From the NCBI GenBank assembly GCA_032718475.1, contig JAUCBJ010001978.1, positions 1 to 64,000 on the forward strand: DNA of 64,000 nucleotides, written 5' to 3'. Below, piece after piece: positions 32,400 to 45,235 of this stretch. Both the position numbers and the translations under genes were made by a program. Each line of letters opens with the position of its first letter. Position 1 is the stretch's first letter. This DNA is from Nemertoderma westbladi. Lineage: Eukaryota; Xenacoelomorpha; Nemertodermatida; Nemertodermatidae. The notes under the pieces were generated by a model. The model searched no databases and had not been told where the DNA came from. It was given only the letters and a program-made list of their open reading frames with translations.

Positions 32400-35300
32400 A
32401 GTCACAATAAGGGAGTCCCAACAAGGGAGTCCCAACAGAGAGTTCCTTCAAGGGAGTCCCACTAGAGAGTCCCAACAAGGGAGTCCCAACAAGGGAATCC
32501 CAACAAGGGAGACCAAACAAGGGAGTCCCAACAAGGGAGTCACAACAGAGAGTCCCAACAAGGGAGTCCCAACAAGGGAGTCCCAACAGAGAGTCCCAAC
32601 AAGGGAATCCCAACAAGCGAGTCCCTACAAGGGAGTCCCAACAAGGGAGTCACAATAAGGGAGTCCCAACAAGGGAGTCCCAACAGAGAGTTCCTTCAAG
32701 GGAGTCCCAACAGAGAGTCCCAACAAGGGAGTCCCAACAAGGGAATCCCAACAAGGGAGTCCAAACAAGGGAGTCCCAACAGAGAGTCCCAACAAGGGAG
32801 TCCCAACAAGGGAGTCCCAACAAGGGAGTCCCAACAAGGGAGTCACAATAAGGGATTCCCAACAAGCGAGTCCCAACAGAGAGTTCCTTCAAGGGAGTCC
32901 CACTAGAGAGTCCCAACAAGGGAGTCCCAACAAGGGAATCCCAACAAGGGAGACCAAACAAGGGAGTCCCAACAAGGGAGTCACAACAGAGAGTCCCAAC
33001 AAGGGAGTCCCAACAAGGGAGTCCCAACAGAGAGTCCCAACAAGGGAATCCCAACAAGGGAGTCCCAACAGAGAGTCCCAACAAGGGAATCCCAACAAGG
33101 GAGTCCCTACAAGGGAGTCCCAACAAGGGAGTCACAATAAGGGAGTCCCAACAAGGGAGTCCCAACAGAGAGTTCCTTCAAGGGAGTCCCAACAGAGAGT
33201 CCCAACAAGGGAGTCCCAACAAGGGAATCCCAACAAGGGAGTCTAAACAAGGGAGTCCCAACAAGGGAGTCCCAACAGAGAGTTCCAACAAGGGAGTCCC
33301 AACAAGGGAGTCACAACAAGGGAGTCCCAACAAGGGAGTAACAACAGAGAGTTCCTTCAAGGGAGTCCTAACAGAGAGTCCCAACAAGGGAGTTCCAACA
33401 AGGGAGTCCCAACAAGGGTGTCCCAACAAGGGAGTCCAAACAGAGAGTCCCAGCAAGGGAGTCCCAACAAGGGAGTCCCAACCGAGAGTCCCAACAAGGG
33501 AGTCCCAACAAGGGAGTCCCAACAAGGGAGTCCCAACAGAGAGTCCCAACAAGGGAGTCCCAACAGGGAGTCCCAACAGAGAGTCCCAACAAGGGAGTCC
33601 CAACAAGGAAGTCCCAACAAGGGAGTCCCAACAAGGGAGTCCCAACAAGGGAGTCCCAACAAGGGAGTCGCAACAAGGGGGTCCCAACAAGTGAGTCCCA
33701 ACTAGGGAGTCCCAACAAGGGAGTCCCAACAGAGAGTCCCAACAAGGGAATCCCAACAAGGGAGTCCCAACAAGGGAGTCCCAACAAGGGAGTCCCAACA
33801 AGGGAGTCCCAACAAGGGAGTTGCAACAAGGGAGTCCCAACAAGGGAGTCCCAACTAGGGAGTCCCAACAAGGGAGTCCCAACAAGGGAGTCCCAACTAG
33901 GGAGTCCCAACAAGGGAGTCCCAACAAGGGAGTCCCAACAGAGAGTCCCAACAAGGGAGTCCCAACAGAGAGTTCCTTCAAGGGAGTCCTAACAGAGAGT
34001 CCCAACAAGGGAGTCCCAACAAGGGAGTCACAATAAGGGAGTCCCAACAAGGGAGTCCCAACAGAGAGTTCCTTCAAGGGAGTCTCAACAGAGAGTCCCA
34101 ACAAGGGAGTCCCAACAAGGGAATCCCAACAAGGGAGTCCAAACAAGGGAGTCCCAACAGAGAGTCCCAACAAGGGAGTCCCAACAAGGGAGTCCCAACA
34201 AGGGAGTCCGAACAAGGGAGTCCCAACAAGGGAGTCACAATAAGGGAGTCCCAACAAGGGAGTCCCAACAGAGAGTTCCTTCAAGGGAGTCCCAACAGAG
34301 AGTCCCAACAAGGGAGTCCCAACAAGGGAATCCCAACAAGGGAGTCCAAACAAGGGAGTCCCAACAAGGGAATCCCAACAGAGAGTTCCTTCAAGGGAGT
34401 CCCTATAGAGAGTCCCAACACGGGAGTCCCAACAAGGGAATCCCAACAAGGGAGTCCAAACAAGGGAGTCCCAACAGAGAGTCCCAACAAGGGAGTCCCA
34501 ACAAGGGAGTCCCAACAAGGGAGTCCCAACAAGGGAGTCACAATAAGGGAGTCCCAACAAGGGAGTCCCAACAGAGAGTTCCTTCAAGGGAGTCCCACTA
34601 GAGAGTCCCAACAAGGGAGTCCCAACAAGGGAATCCCAACAAGGGAGACCAAACAAGGGAGTCCCAACAAGGGAGTCACAACAGAGAGTCCCAACAAGGG
34701 AGTCCCAACAAGGGAGTCCCAACAGAGAGTCCCAACAAGGGAATCCCAACAAGCGAGTCCCTACAAGGGAGTCCCAACAAGGGAGTCACAATAAGGGAGT
34801 CCCAACAAGGGAGTCCCAACAGAGAGTTCCTTCAAGGGAGTCCCAACAGAGAGTCCCAACAAGGGAGTCCCAACAAGGGAATCCCAACAAGGGAGTCCAA
34901 ACAAGGGAGTCCCAACAAGGGAGTCCCAACAGAGAGTCCCAACAAGGGAGTCCCAACAAGGGAATCCCAACAAGGGAGTCCAAACAAGGGAGTCCCAACA
35001 GAGAGTCCCAACAAGGGAGTCCCAACAAGGGAGTCCCAACAAGGGAGTCCCAACAAGGGAGTCACAATAAGGGATTCCCAACAAGCGAGTCCCAACAGAG
35101 AGTTCCTTCAAGGGAGTCCCACTAGAGAGTCCCAACAAGGGAGTCCCAACAAGGGAATCCCAACAAGGGAGACCAAACAAGGGAGTCCCAACAAGGGAGT
35201 CACAACAGAGAGTCCCAACAAGGGAGTCCCAACAAGGGAGTCCCAACAGAGAGTCCCAACAAGGGAATCCCAACAAGGGAGTCCCAACAGAGAGTCCCAA

Positions 35301-38300
35301 CAAGGGAATCCCAACAAGGGAGTCCCTACAAGGGAGTCCCAACAAGGGAGTCACAATAAGGGAGTCCCAACAAGGGAGTCCCAACAGAGAGTTCCTTCAA
35401 GGGAGTCCCAACAGAGAGTCCCAACAAGGGAGTCCCAACAAGGGAATCCCAACAAGGGAGTCTAAACAAGGGAGTCCCAACAAGGGAGTCCCAACAGAGA
35501 GTTCCAACAAGGGAGTCCCAACAAGGGAGTCACAACAAGGGAGTCCCAACAAGGGAGTAACAACAGAGAGTTCCTTCAAGGGAGTCCTAACAGAGAGTCC
35601 CAACAAGGGAGTTCCAACAAGGGAGTCCCAACAAGGGTGTCCCAACAAGGGAGTCCAAACAGAGAGTCCCAGCAAGGGAGTCCCAACAAGGGAGTCCCAA
35701 CCGAGAGTCCCAACAAGGGAGTCCCAACAAGGGAGTCCCAACAAGGGAGTCCCAACAGAGAGTCCCAACAAGGGAGTCCCAACAGGGAGTCCCAACAGAG
35801 AGTCCCAACAAGGGAGTCCCAACAAGGAAGTCCCAACAAGGGAGTCCCAACAAGGGAGTCCCAACAAGGGAGTCCCAACAAGGGAGTCGCAACAAGGGGG
35901 TCCCAACAAGTGAGTCCCAACTAGGGAGTCCCAACAAGGGAGTCCCAACAGAGAGTCCCAACAAGGGAATCCCAACAAGGGAGTCCCAACAAGGGAGTCC
36001 CAACAAGGGAGTCCCAACAAGGGAGTCCCAACAAGGGAGTTGCAACAAGGGAGTCCCAACAAGGGAGTCCCAACTAGGGAGTCCCAACAAGGGAGTCCCA
36101 ACAAGGGAGTCCCAACTAGGGAGTCCCAACAAGGGAGTCCCAACAAGGGAGTCCCAACAGAGAGTCCCAACAAGGGAGTCCCAACAGAGAGTTCCTTCAA
36201 GGGAGTCCTAACAGAGAGTCCCAACAAGGGAGTCCCAACAAGGGAGTCACAATAAGGGAGTCCCAACAAGGGAGTCCCAACAGAGAGTTCCTTCAAGGGA
36301 GTCTCAACAGAGAGTCCCAACAAGGGAGTCCCAACAAGGGAATCCCAACAAGGGAGTCCAAACAAGGGAGTCCCAACAGAGAGTCCCAACAAGGGAGTCC
36401 CAACAAGGGAGTCCCAACAAGGGAGTCCGAACAAGGGAGTCCCAACAAGGGAGTCACAATAAGGGAGTCCCAACAAGGGAGTCCCAACAGAGAGTTCCTT
36501 CAAGGGAGTCCCAACAGAGAGTCCCAACAAGGGAGTCCCAACAAGGGAATCCCAACAAGGGAGTCCAAACAAGGGAGTCCCAACAAGGGAATCCCAACAG
36601 AGAGTTCCTTCAAGGGAGTCCCTATAGAGAGTCCCAACACGGGAGTCCCAACAAGGGAATCCCAACAAGGGAGTCCAAACAAGGGAGTCCCAACAGAGAG
36701 TCCCAACAAGGGAGTCCCAACAAGGGAGTCCCAACAAGGGAGTCCCAACAAGGGAGTCACAATAAGGGAGTCCCAACAAGGGAGTCCCAACAGAGAGTTC
36801 CTTCAAGGGAGTCCCACTAGAGAGTCCCAACAAGGGAGTCCCAACAAGGGAATCCCAACAAGGGAGACCAAACAAGGGAGTCCCAACAAGGGAGTCACAA
36901 CAGAGAGTCCCAACAAGGGAGTCCCAACAAGGGAGTCCCAACAGAGAGTCCCAACAAGGGAATCCCAACAAGCGAGTCCCTACAAGGGAGTCCCAACAAG
37001 GGAGTCACAATAAGGGAGTCCCAACAAGGGAGTCCCAACAGAGAGTTCCTTCAAGGGAGTCCCAACAGAGAGTCCCAACAAGGGAGTCCCAACAAGGGAA
37101 TCCCAACAAGGGAGTCCAAACAAGGGAGTCCCAACAGAGAGTCCCAACAAGGGAGTCCCAACAAGGGAGTCCCAACAAGGGAGTCCCAACAAGGGAGTCA
37201 CAATAAGGGATTCCCAACAAGCGAGTCCCAACAGAGAGTTCCTTCAAGGGAGTCCCACTAGAGAGTCCCAACAAGGGAGTCCCAACAAGGGAATCCCAAC
37301 AAGGGAGACCAAACAAGGGAGTCCCAACAAGGGAGTCACAACAGAGAGTCCCAACAAGGGAGTCCCAACAAGGGAGTCCCAACAGAGAGTCCCAACAAGG
37401 GAATCCCAACAAGGGAGTCCCAACAGAGAGTCCCAACAAGGGAATCCCAACAAGGGAGTCCCTACAAGGGAGTCCCAACAAGGGAGTCACAATAAGGGAG
37501 TCCCAACAAGGGAGTCCCAACAGAGAGTTCCTTCAAGGGAGTCCCAACAGAGAGTCCCAACAAGGGAGTCCCAACAAGGGAATCCCAACAAGGGAGTCTA
37601 AACAAGGGAGTCCAAACAAGGGAGTCCCAACAGAGAGTTCCAACAAGGGAGTCCCAACAAGGGAGTCACAACAAGGGAGTCCCAACAAGGGAGTAACAAC
37701 AGAGAGTTCCTTCAAGGGAGTCCTAACAGAGAGTCCCAACAAGGGCGTTCCAACAAGGGAGTCCCAACAAGGGTGTCCCAACAAGGGAGTCCAAACAGAG
37801 AGTCCCAGCAAGGGAGTCCCAACAAGGGAGTCCCAACCGAGAGTCCCAACAAGGGAGTCCCAACAAGGGAGTCCCAACAAGGGAGTCCCAACAGAGAGTC
37901 CCAACAAGGGAGTCCCAACAGGGAGTCCCAACAGAGAGTCCCAACAAGGGAGTCCCAACAAGGAAGTCCCAACAAGGGAGTCCCAACAAGGGAGTCCCAA
38001 CAAGGGAGTCCCAACAAGGGAGTCGCAACAAGGGGGTCCCAACAAGTGAGTCCCAACTAGGGAGTCCCAACAAGGGAGTCCCAACAGAGAGTCCCAACAA
38101 GGGAATCCCAACAAGGGAGTCCCAACAAGGGAGTCCCAACAAGGGAGTCCCAACAAGGGAGTCCCAACAAGGGAGTTGCAACAAGGGAGTCCCAACAAGG
38201 GAGTCCCAACTAGGGAGTCCCAACAAGGGAGTCCCAACAAGGGAGTCCCAACTAGGGAGTCCCAACAAGGGAGTCCCAACAAGGGAGTCCCAACAGAGAG

Positions 38301-38830
38301 TCCCAACAAGGGAGTCCCAACAGAGAGTTCCTTCAAGGGAGTCCTAACAGAGAGTCCCAACAAGGGAGTCCCAACAAGGGAGTCACAATAAGGGAGTCCC
38401 AACAAGGGAGTCCCAACAGAGAGTTCCTTCAAGGGAGTCTCAACAGAGAGTCCCAACAAGGGAGTCCCAACAAGGGAATCCCAACAAGGGAGTCCAAACA
38501 AGGGAGTCCCAACAGAGAGTCCCAACAAGGGAGTCCCAACAAGGGAGTCCCAACAAGGGAGTCCGAACAAGGGAGTCCCAACAAGGGAGTCACAATAAGG
38601 GAGTCCCAACAAGGGAGTCCCAACAGAGAGTTCCTTCAAGGGAGTCCCAACAGAGAGTCCCAACAAGGGAGTCCCAACAAGGGAATCCCAACAAGGGAGT
38701 CCAAACAAGGGAGTCCCAACAAGGGAGTCCCAACAGAGAGTCCCAACAAGGGAGTCCCAACAAGGGAGTCCCAACAGAGAGTCCCAACATGGGACTCCCA
38801 ACAAGGGAGTCCCAACAAGGGAGTCCCAAC
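32400..38830. repeat. ~2.2-kb higher-order repeat, about three copies
   Basis: Within the 14-bp satellite, identical long variant patterns recur at offsets of 2219 bp (33178-34752 versus 35397-36971) and 2136 bp (35637 versus 37773; 32616 versus 34752). The translated patterns of the first pair appear identical over 524 codons, which points to very recent duplication. The 83-bp difference reflects an internal deletion of about six units. Confidence 0.85.
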
Positions 38831-39770
38831 AAGGGAGTCCCAACAAGGGAGTCCCAACAGAGAGTTCCAACAAGGGAGTCCCTACAAGGGAGTCACAACA
38901 AGGGAGTCCCAACAAGGGAGTCCCAACAAGGGAGTCGCAACAAGGGAGTCCCAACAAGGGAGTCCCAACTAGGGAGTCCCAATAAGGGAGTCCCAACAAG
39001 GGAGTCCCAACTAGGGAGACCCAACAAGGGAGTCCCAACAAGGGAGTCCCAACAGAGAGTCCCAACAATGGAGTCCCAACAGAGAGTCCCAACAAGGGAG
39101 TCCCAACAAGGGAGTCACAATAAGGGAGTCCCAACAAGGGAGTCCCAACAGAGAGTTCCTTCAAGGGAGTCCCAACAGAGAGTCCCAACAAGGGAGTCCC
39201 AACAAGGGAATCCCAACAAGGGAGTCCAAACAAGGGAGTCCCAACAAGGGAGTCCCAACAGAGAGTCCCAACAAGGGAATCCCAACAAGGGAATCCCAAC
39301 AAGGGAGTCCCAACATGGGAGTCCCAACAAGGGAGTCCCAACAAGGGAGTCCCAACAAGGGAGTCCCAACAAGGGAGTCCCAACAAGGGAGTCGCAACAA
39401 GGGGGTCCCAACAAGGGAGTCCCAACAGAGAGTCCCAACAAGGGAGTCCTAACAAGGGAGTCCTAACAAGGGAGTCCCAACTAGGGAGTCCCAACAAGGG
39501 AGTCACAATAAGGGAGTCCCAACAAGGGAGTCCCAAGAGAGACTCCCAACAATGGAGTCCCAACAGAGAGTTCCAACAATAAGGGAGTCCCAACAAGGGA
39601 GTCCCAACAGAGAGTCCCAACAAGGGAGTCCCAACAAGGGAGTCCCAACAAGGGAGTCCCAACAAGCGTGAACTACTGACGCACCAATTTAGTACACTCC
39701 CGTTGAATTCAACTAAATGTAAATCATACATAACCGTTAAGCCACAGTTGCGGCACAACCAAGTAACAAT

Positions 39771-40060
39771 AATGTGGGGCGAGCGCGAGCTTAGCATTTG
39801 GGTATCTCAATCGGTATGTCTCTCGTGTCCAATTTTGAATGTTAATAACTCAGCCAATCCTCAATGAAATCTAACGAAACTTGGTACATAATGTTGTTTG
39901 ACTCTATGCCCAGGCCTATGTACAACTGCTGTATCTTGGTGATTACTGTAATGTACTTTATTATTTCCTAGGACATATAAAACATGCGGAATTAACTTTA
40001 ATATCTAGAAATTAAATGTATTTCCTTGATTACCCTTAATGGCTGCAACATATATACCTA
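39771..40060. repeat. Dispersed repeat, copy 3 of 3
   Basis: GTCCAATTTTGAATGTTAA, CAGCCAATCCTCAATGAAAT and AAACTTGGTACA match 10535-10600. Directly left of it is unique sequence (39668-39770) separating it from the satellite. Confidence 0.55.
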
Positions 40061-42149
40061 TGTACTCTGCACTCAAGAGTATAACTGTACTAAGGCTCGC
40101 AAAAAAATATGGCTCGCCCACATCGCACTTTATTAAACTGAATCATCACAACGAAAAAAAAATTAAATATAAATTATTTATATATATTATTTGAAGTTGA
40201 GATGCCAATTCCACATCTTAAATTAATTTAGTATTTTATATTTCTTATGAATGAACAATAATATGTTATTCTCTCATATCGGCGCTTCTATATATTTGAT
40301 GAATAAGCCTATCTAATATAATTTTATATTCTAATTTATAACATCAAAGAGAAAAAATATAGGTCCTAATCATACTCGAAAAAATCCTTACATTACAAGA
40401 ACAATATTGTTCTTTTCTATGATGACTAAAAGAAAATCTAAGAAGATCTAAGAAAATAACATTACAAATACAACACGACCGTGTAAATCAAACTTCAAAT
40501 TGACCTGTGAAGTTTAGAATCGAAGTGTATTAATAATCACGCAGTTGGCCGATGCTTGCGCACGCAATTGTCCAACCATTTTGGTTTCATCAGTGAGCTC
40601 TTGTCGGGGCACCACTACTGATTGCGTGGGATGTAGCCGGGCAGTGTAGTGTCCCGTAACGCGTCCCTCCCCATCGCTTCATCAACTCACGACTGCAGAT
40701 TTTGTTAGGCGGCTACACGGTACACGGTACGGTAGTATAATCCATAGCTAGCTGGAATGGTGATTGGTACACCAAAGGGAAGTTGTTCACTCCTTTGGTA
40801 ATTACATAGGTACCCGGTACAAGATCGATTCGTGAAAGTCTTTGCATCTTTCGCTTCCTGTGCTGATGGATGGAATGACTCACGATCGTTGGCTCCCACA
40901 CTACTTTACTCGAGATTAAAACTAAAATTGTAATTACACAAGATAATTAACTAAAGACTTTAGGTTGTGTGTAGAAGTTACATTATAATCTTGGAAATAA
41001 AATGCCAAAGTTATTTCAGTCGGGATTAGGATAGTATTTCGATTAGATAACATGCCATTATCAGAGCGATGACGTGGGTCGGGAATTAGCTGCAAAGGGA
41101 AATAAACTAATCAAATCGAATATACAGTGCATTATTGGTTTTTTATGCACTTCAACACTTCTCTTTGAAAAATACTATAACTCCCTCAATTATTTACTTT
41201 GTATTAAATTATTGTACTGAAAAGAAAACATATGGAGCATCGGCAAAAAATCAGAAAACATCGAAAAAAACAGTTTTGTTGTGGCAAAAAATAACTATTT
41301 AAGTGGTGGCAAAAAAATTAGGCTTTTTTTGTCAATCGATATTATTTGGCGTGCAAATAAGAAAGCAGGACTATTTATTGTAAAACCACATAAACTAACT
41401 AAAATCAAATAAATAAGATCAAATGACATGTATTAAGCAGAAAATGATTTCGGCAAATTTGTCAGTAAGGCCCTTTTCGAACTCACCGGCACAGCTTCAT
41501 TTCTATTTATGGAAAATATTCAACGAAAAGGTATTAAAATTAGTGTCTCCTTCTAAACCTTATAGGGTTTATATCCTTTGGTATAGGCCTACATACTGTA
41601 CTTTACACAAAGCGTACTGGATATACATTATTTTATTTGGTTCCATGTCTCTTTAGTGGGGGTACTTGTGGTGTTCGTTAAATCGCATACATTAGTGGGC
41701 ATAGAGATCAATTAAAAATCATATTCGATTCACTCGGGTAAAAAACTCATGAGCGTCCTATTCTATAAAAGTAAACTCAATATGAACAGAATGTTCAGTA
41801 CAGTAGTTTCCAAACTTCCGGTTATCATTAGCCGGGTGTGTGTGTGTCTCTATGACAACTTAGCTACCAGGACGGTTGAACAATTTATTTATTCGCTATG
41901 GAATGGACTATCATATTTTGGCCTTTTACATTCACTCAAAGGGAAGTACATTGTTATTACCGTGCTTTGCCTATAATGGCAACCATGCCTCAAAGAATAA
42001 CTATATTCAGTGTTGTAGAAACCACTGTTACACGGTATACCAACCCAGGGTTTTAAATAATAATAATAAAATAATTGTTGTGGGGTGGAGTGACGTTGAA
42101 TTAAATAAATAATATAAATAGTATGAGACCGCTATATCGAAAAATATCA
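40061..42149. other. Non-coding spacer
   Basis: AT-rich except for a more balanced patch at about 40540-40900. The open frames at 40705-40901, 41423-41656 and 41749-42112 have no recognisable domain or splice support. A TAGGCCTA octamer lies at 41584-41591. Confidence 0.5.
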
Positions 42150-42330
42150 AGCAGCCCTAAACTGGTGGCTTACTGGTCAAACCCGGCGCAAGAAAGCAGG
42201 AAGTTTGAAACCAAGGAACTGGGTTCGATCCCAAATGGGGTCGTTTGTAATTTCTCGCTATGAAGAGCATAATCATTGTTCTATTTAATCTATTCTATTA
42301 TAATTGTAAATACTGTATTTTGATACAGAT
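42150..42330 (+). repeat. tRNA-derived SINE-like sequence
   Basis: TGGCTTACTGG (42166-42176) resembles box A, and GGTTCGATCC (42222-42231) is a perfect box B core. The tail becomes AT-rich. It could be a tRNA pseudogene or SINE; no second copy in the window. Confidence 0.45.
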
Positions 42331-43048
42331 ATATTTTTAAGGTGAGTATTACCCAGATTGAAAGTTAAATTTTTGAAAACTTTTTGTAAAACATGGTGAT
42401 TTGGAATTTCTAGAATTTATTTGTATCTGACTACGGTTCCATTTGTATTTCCAAAAAATATTATAATAGGGTGTGGTGTATCTAATATGAAATATACTAT
42501 ATAATATATATATATAAGTCCAAAAACCGAGAACTGCAACACAGGTGGTATTACTGATCCTTCTACAGGAGATATTTTGCATATAAAAGCCGTAAAGTAT
42601 ACATCTTTTAAAAAAAAAAAGGGTTTAATAAGCTATCCAAACTCACTTTTCATTGTAAATGATCGCAAATCATTGTGTTAAAGTTTCAGAAATAAAGCTT
42701 GGTAAATAAAAAAACCTAGATTTCTGTCCCGTTATTAACGGTATTAACGCTCTGTCTAATGAAATTAAAAACCTAGATAATCAACATTCTTTTAAATCTA
42801 CAGTTAAATCTCACCTCCGTGTGCAATGTAAAAATAGGTACAATAGTCCTACAGTAAGTTATTAGTTTATTAATTATTTACTATTTATACTGTAATTACG
42901 TTTTATAATAAATTGTTCTGTGCATAGTTACATCTTTATCACGTACAGTATTTGTCACGCTCTAAGTAGTGTAATACGTTTTATATTGGTTTTAGGTTAG
43001 TGTAGTGTAATTGTGTAATATTCTTTCTGTGGAAATATTTCACTGTTA
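42331..43048. other. Non-coding spacer
   Basis: AT-rich. The sequence from about 42700 (AAAACCTAGATTTCTGTCCC onward) has short open stretches but no recognisable product. Confidence 0.45.
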
Positions 43049-43238
43049 GGCCGCGTTCACACTACCGAGTCAAAGTCAAAAGACAAAATGTAAAAAAAAT
43101 AACAAGAAATTTATTTTTTTCTAGAACGCCCTTATGTATTATATTAGGCCTATATAATGTATTATTATTTATTATTTCTAGCTAGCTATATTTATTTTCT
43201 TTTGACTTTGACTTTGACTCGGTAGTGTGAACGCGGCC
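43049..43238. mobile_element. 190-bp MITE with TTA target duplication
   Basis: Terminal inverted repeats start GGCCGCGTTCACACTACCGA and continue through AGTCAAAGTCAAAAG; the right end is the complement with one extra GACTTT unit. TTA flanks both ends (43046-43048 and 43239-43241). The interior is AT-rich and non-coding. The 3-bp TWA duplication with G-rich termini fits the PIF/Harbinger group. Confidence 0.92.
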
Positions 43239-43241
43239 TTA

Positions 43242-45235
43242 GGTAGCTATTTGTATGATAGTACTACGTAAAAAACTTTTAAAATCCGACGTATTTTGCA
43301 TTGCTTTCATAGTTTTGTTATGAATTCATATATTACCTATATTTAGTAAAATTTGGCATAAGATTACCACCTGGTCTAGTGGCCCGTCTTGTTTCTTTTT
43401 ATTTAGTTTAATTCGTTAAATCATTTGGTTACTTACGTTAAAATATACTGCAAACTCAGAACATGTAGTTTTAGCGTCTATCTTGAACAGCCAAACGCTT
43501 TGAGGAATGGCCGCCTAAATCTTTAGGCCACAGCAATGCAAGGAGGAGGAATGCCCGCATCGCATAAAGGGAACCCGCACCATTTCGCCCACGCCCATTT
43601 GAAACATGACGCGATTGCCTGAGAGCGCCCATGCCAGAGGAGGTTAGACTTTGTTTGACACCCTTGCCCGCCGTATGCCCGTAGATCAGGGGAATGTGTG
43701 ACGCCGTCCTGGGACGCCGCAAAGTGTAGGAGAGAAATACCTCAGATTCAGACAGAAACCCCTCGGTCAACCTGTACCTCTTACAGGTGCGAGCTGATGC
43801 TGTTTGTTAGTACGTGTAAGAATGCTACTGTAGGTGCAAATAGCACGCTCTATAATTTGGTGACTTTGCCGTACTAGCGGTACAGTACCGATTAGCACTG
43901 TAGGCCTTGCAGTTTGAATGATCTGTCTGAGTACAACGTATTTGCTCAGGCAAGGGGGCAGCTTTCTGCTACCGGCACTCATTTAGGCTAAAGGGCGGTT
44001 TAATAACAATCTACCGCACCCTTGCCACGTACTGATAGGTATTTACTATATACCACCGCAGCAACAAAATTTCTAGAATCAAATTACATACCAGATCAGC
44101 TAGACGTAGGCCTACACGGTAGTAAATTAACACCCTATTCTCTATTTTCACAATCAGAGTCTGGTACCAAACGTGTGTACCAAACGCAATAGAGCGCTGG
44201 TATCAGAGCCGATCGCGGGCGTAGTTACTAACACCATAATTGCCCGGTGAATATAGGAGGAGAGAGCCCTTTTGACGTCAGTTTGTAAGTATTGCGCCTA
44301 CAGCGTGCGACTAGCTTATTCTAGTAGCTAGCGCCCGGTATTATTATTTTGTTAAAAGTCACCAAAACCTAGTACAACAGCGGTACACCAAAATTCTTTT
44401 ATCGTACACACACACACACACGCGCCTTTAAGATTGTTTGTAGAGGTATTACTACGCCCCTTTTGACTGCTTTTCCTGTCGGCAGTATTGTTCTTTACGC
44501 TAGTGTCGGTTGATCCGCTAGCTCGTATATAAACCATATAAATCACACCGCGGCAAGTCTACAGTATTTAGGTCCTTTAGCGGTAGTTAGGATTCGCTGC
44601 GCGGGGATTGTTTTCCCGTGAGTTTGGTCTGTATCTTTAGACTGTACATCTGCCTCACCGGTTAGAGGCCGGTCACCCTGATTGTCTAGTTAGCCCGGGC
44701 AATTGATTCGCCCAAGTTTAGAAGGGACATCAGGCTCCGTTCCTCACCAGTAGTAGTTTGCGTACTTTGGTAACTGTTTATTTAGACACGCACTGGACTG
44801 GGATTTCTTGGTAGGTACTGTACAAACCCGTTATATGCAGCTGGATTCTACAGTAAGGTATTCGTTACTAGGATTCAGTAGGCGGTATACTACTGGACTT
44901 ATCACTTTCTGTAACCAGGTAATATAAAGGACCTAGCTGCAGGGGTTTACGGCTTTAGATAATGACACAGTCGGAATGATATTTACATTTATGATAAAAA
45001 TATGAAACTTTCCAATAGAAAAAAATGTAAAGTTCGACAAAATAACTATTTCTTATTCAACAAAGGACATCGTTTCAATAATATACTGTAGTGTTGAAAT
45101 GAGTATTTTGACCATTATTAACTGCTCAACTACAATTAATTTATTAATTAATTTGATAAATAATACGTTAATAATTAAGTAACTGAATATCTCAGTTTAA
45201 TAGCAACCGTGTACTGATACGTGATGGTGTCTCAA
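43242..45235. other. Non-coding spacer with mixed composition
   Basis: From about 43480 to 44960 the sequence is less AT-rich than its neighbours. A TATATAA lies at about 44526. Minus-strand open frames at 43471-43770 and 43767-43982 have no recognisable motif. This may be a promoter or 5' region or a degraded element, but nothing decides it. Confidence 0.4.
44406..44421. repeat. (AC)n microsatellite
   Basis: A run of AC dinucleotides followed by CGCGCC. Confidence 0.9.

Larger units (their letters stand above)
23055..39667. repeat. 14-bp satellite array (AGTCCCAACAAGGG unit)
   Basis: Around 1,100 units fill 16.6 kb, interrupted only by two solo LTRs. The main unit is 14 bp; a 13-bp variant (AGTCCCAACAGAG) is interspersed. 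Because 14 is not a multiple of three, each frame reads through all phases, giving QQGSPNKGVPTRES on the plus strand and LLGLPCWDSLVGTP on the minus strand, with no stop in any of six frames. This explains apparent ORFs up to 754 codons. Recurrent variants (TTCCTTCAAGGG, CCACCAAGGG, GTGTCCC) define larger repeated blocks. No real gene is supported. Confidence 0.98.

Noticed and set aside
23037-39797. Dozens of long open frames (up to 754 codons) with QQGSPNKGVPTRES or LLGLPCWDSLVGTP repeats
   Set aside because: They are the unavoidable translation of a 14-bp satellite lacking stops on both strands. They overlap one another in all frames, and their starts are chance ATGs from point variants.
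43471-43982. Two minus-strand open frames as a possible gene
   Set aside because: No recognisable domain and no splice or start context. The composition shift alone is not enough.
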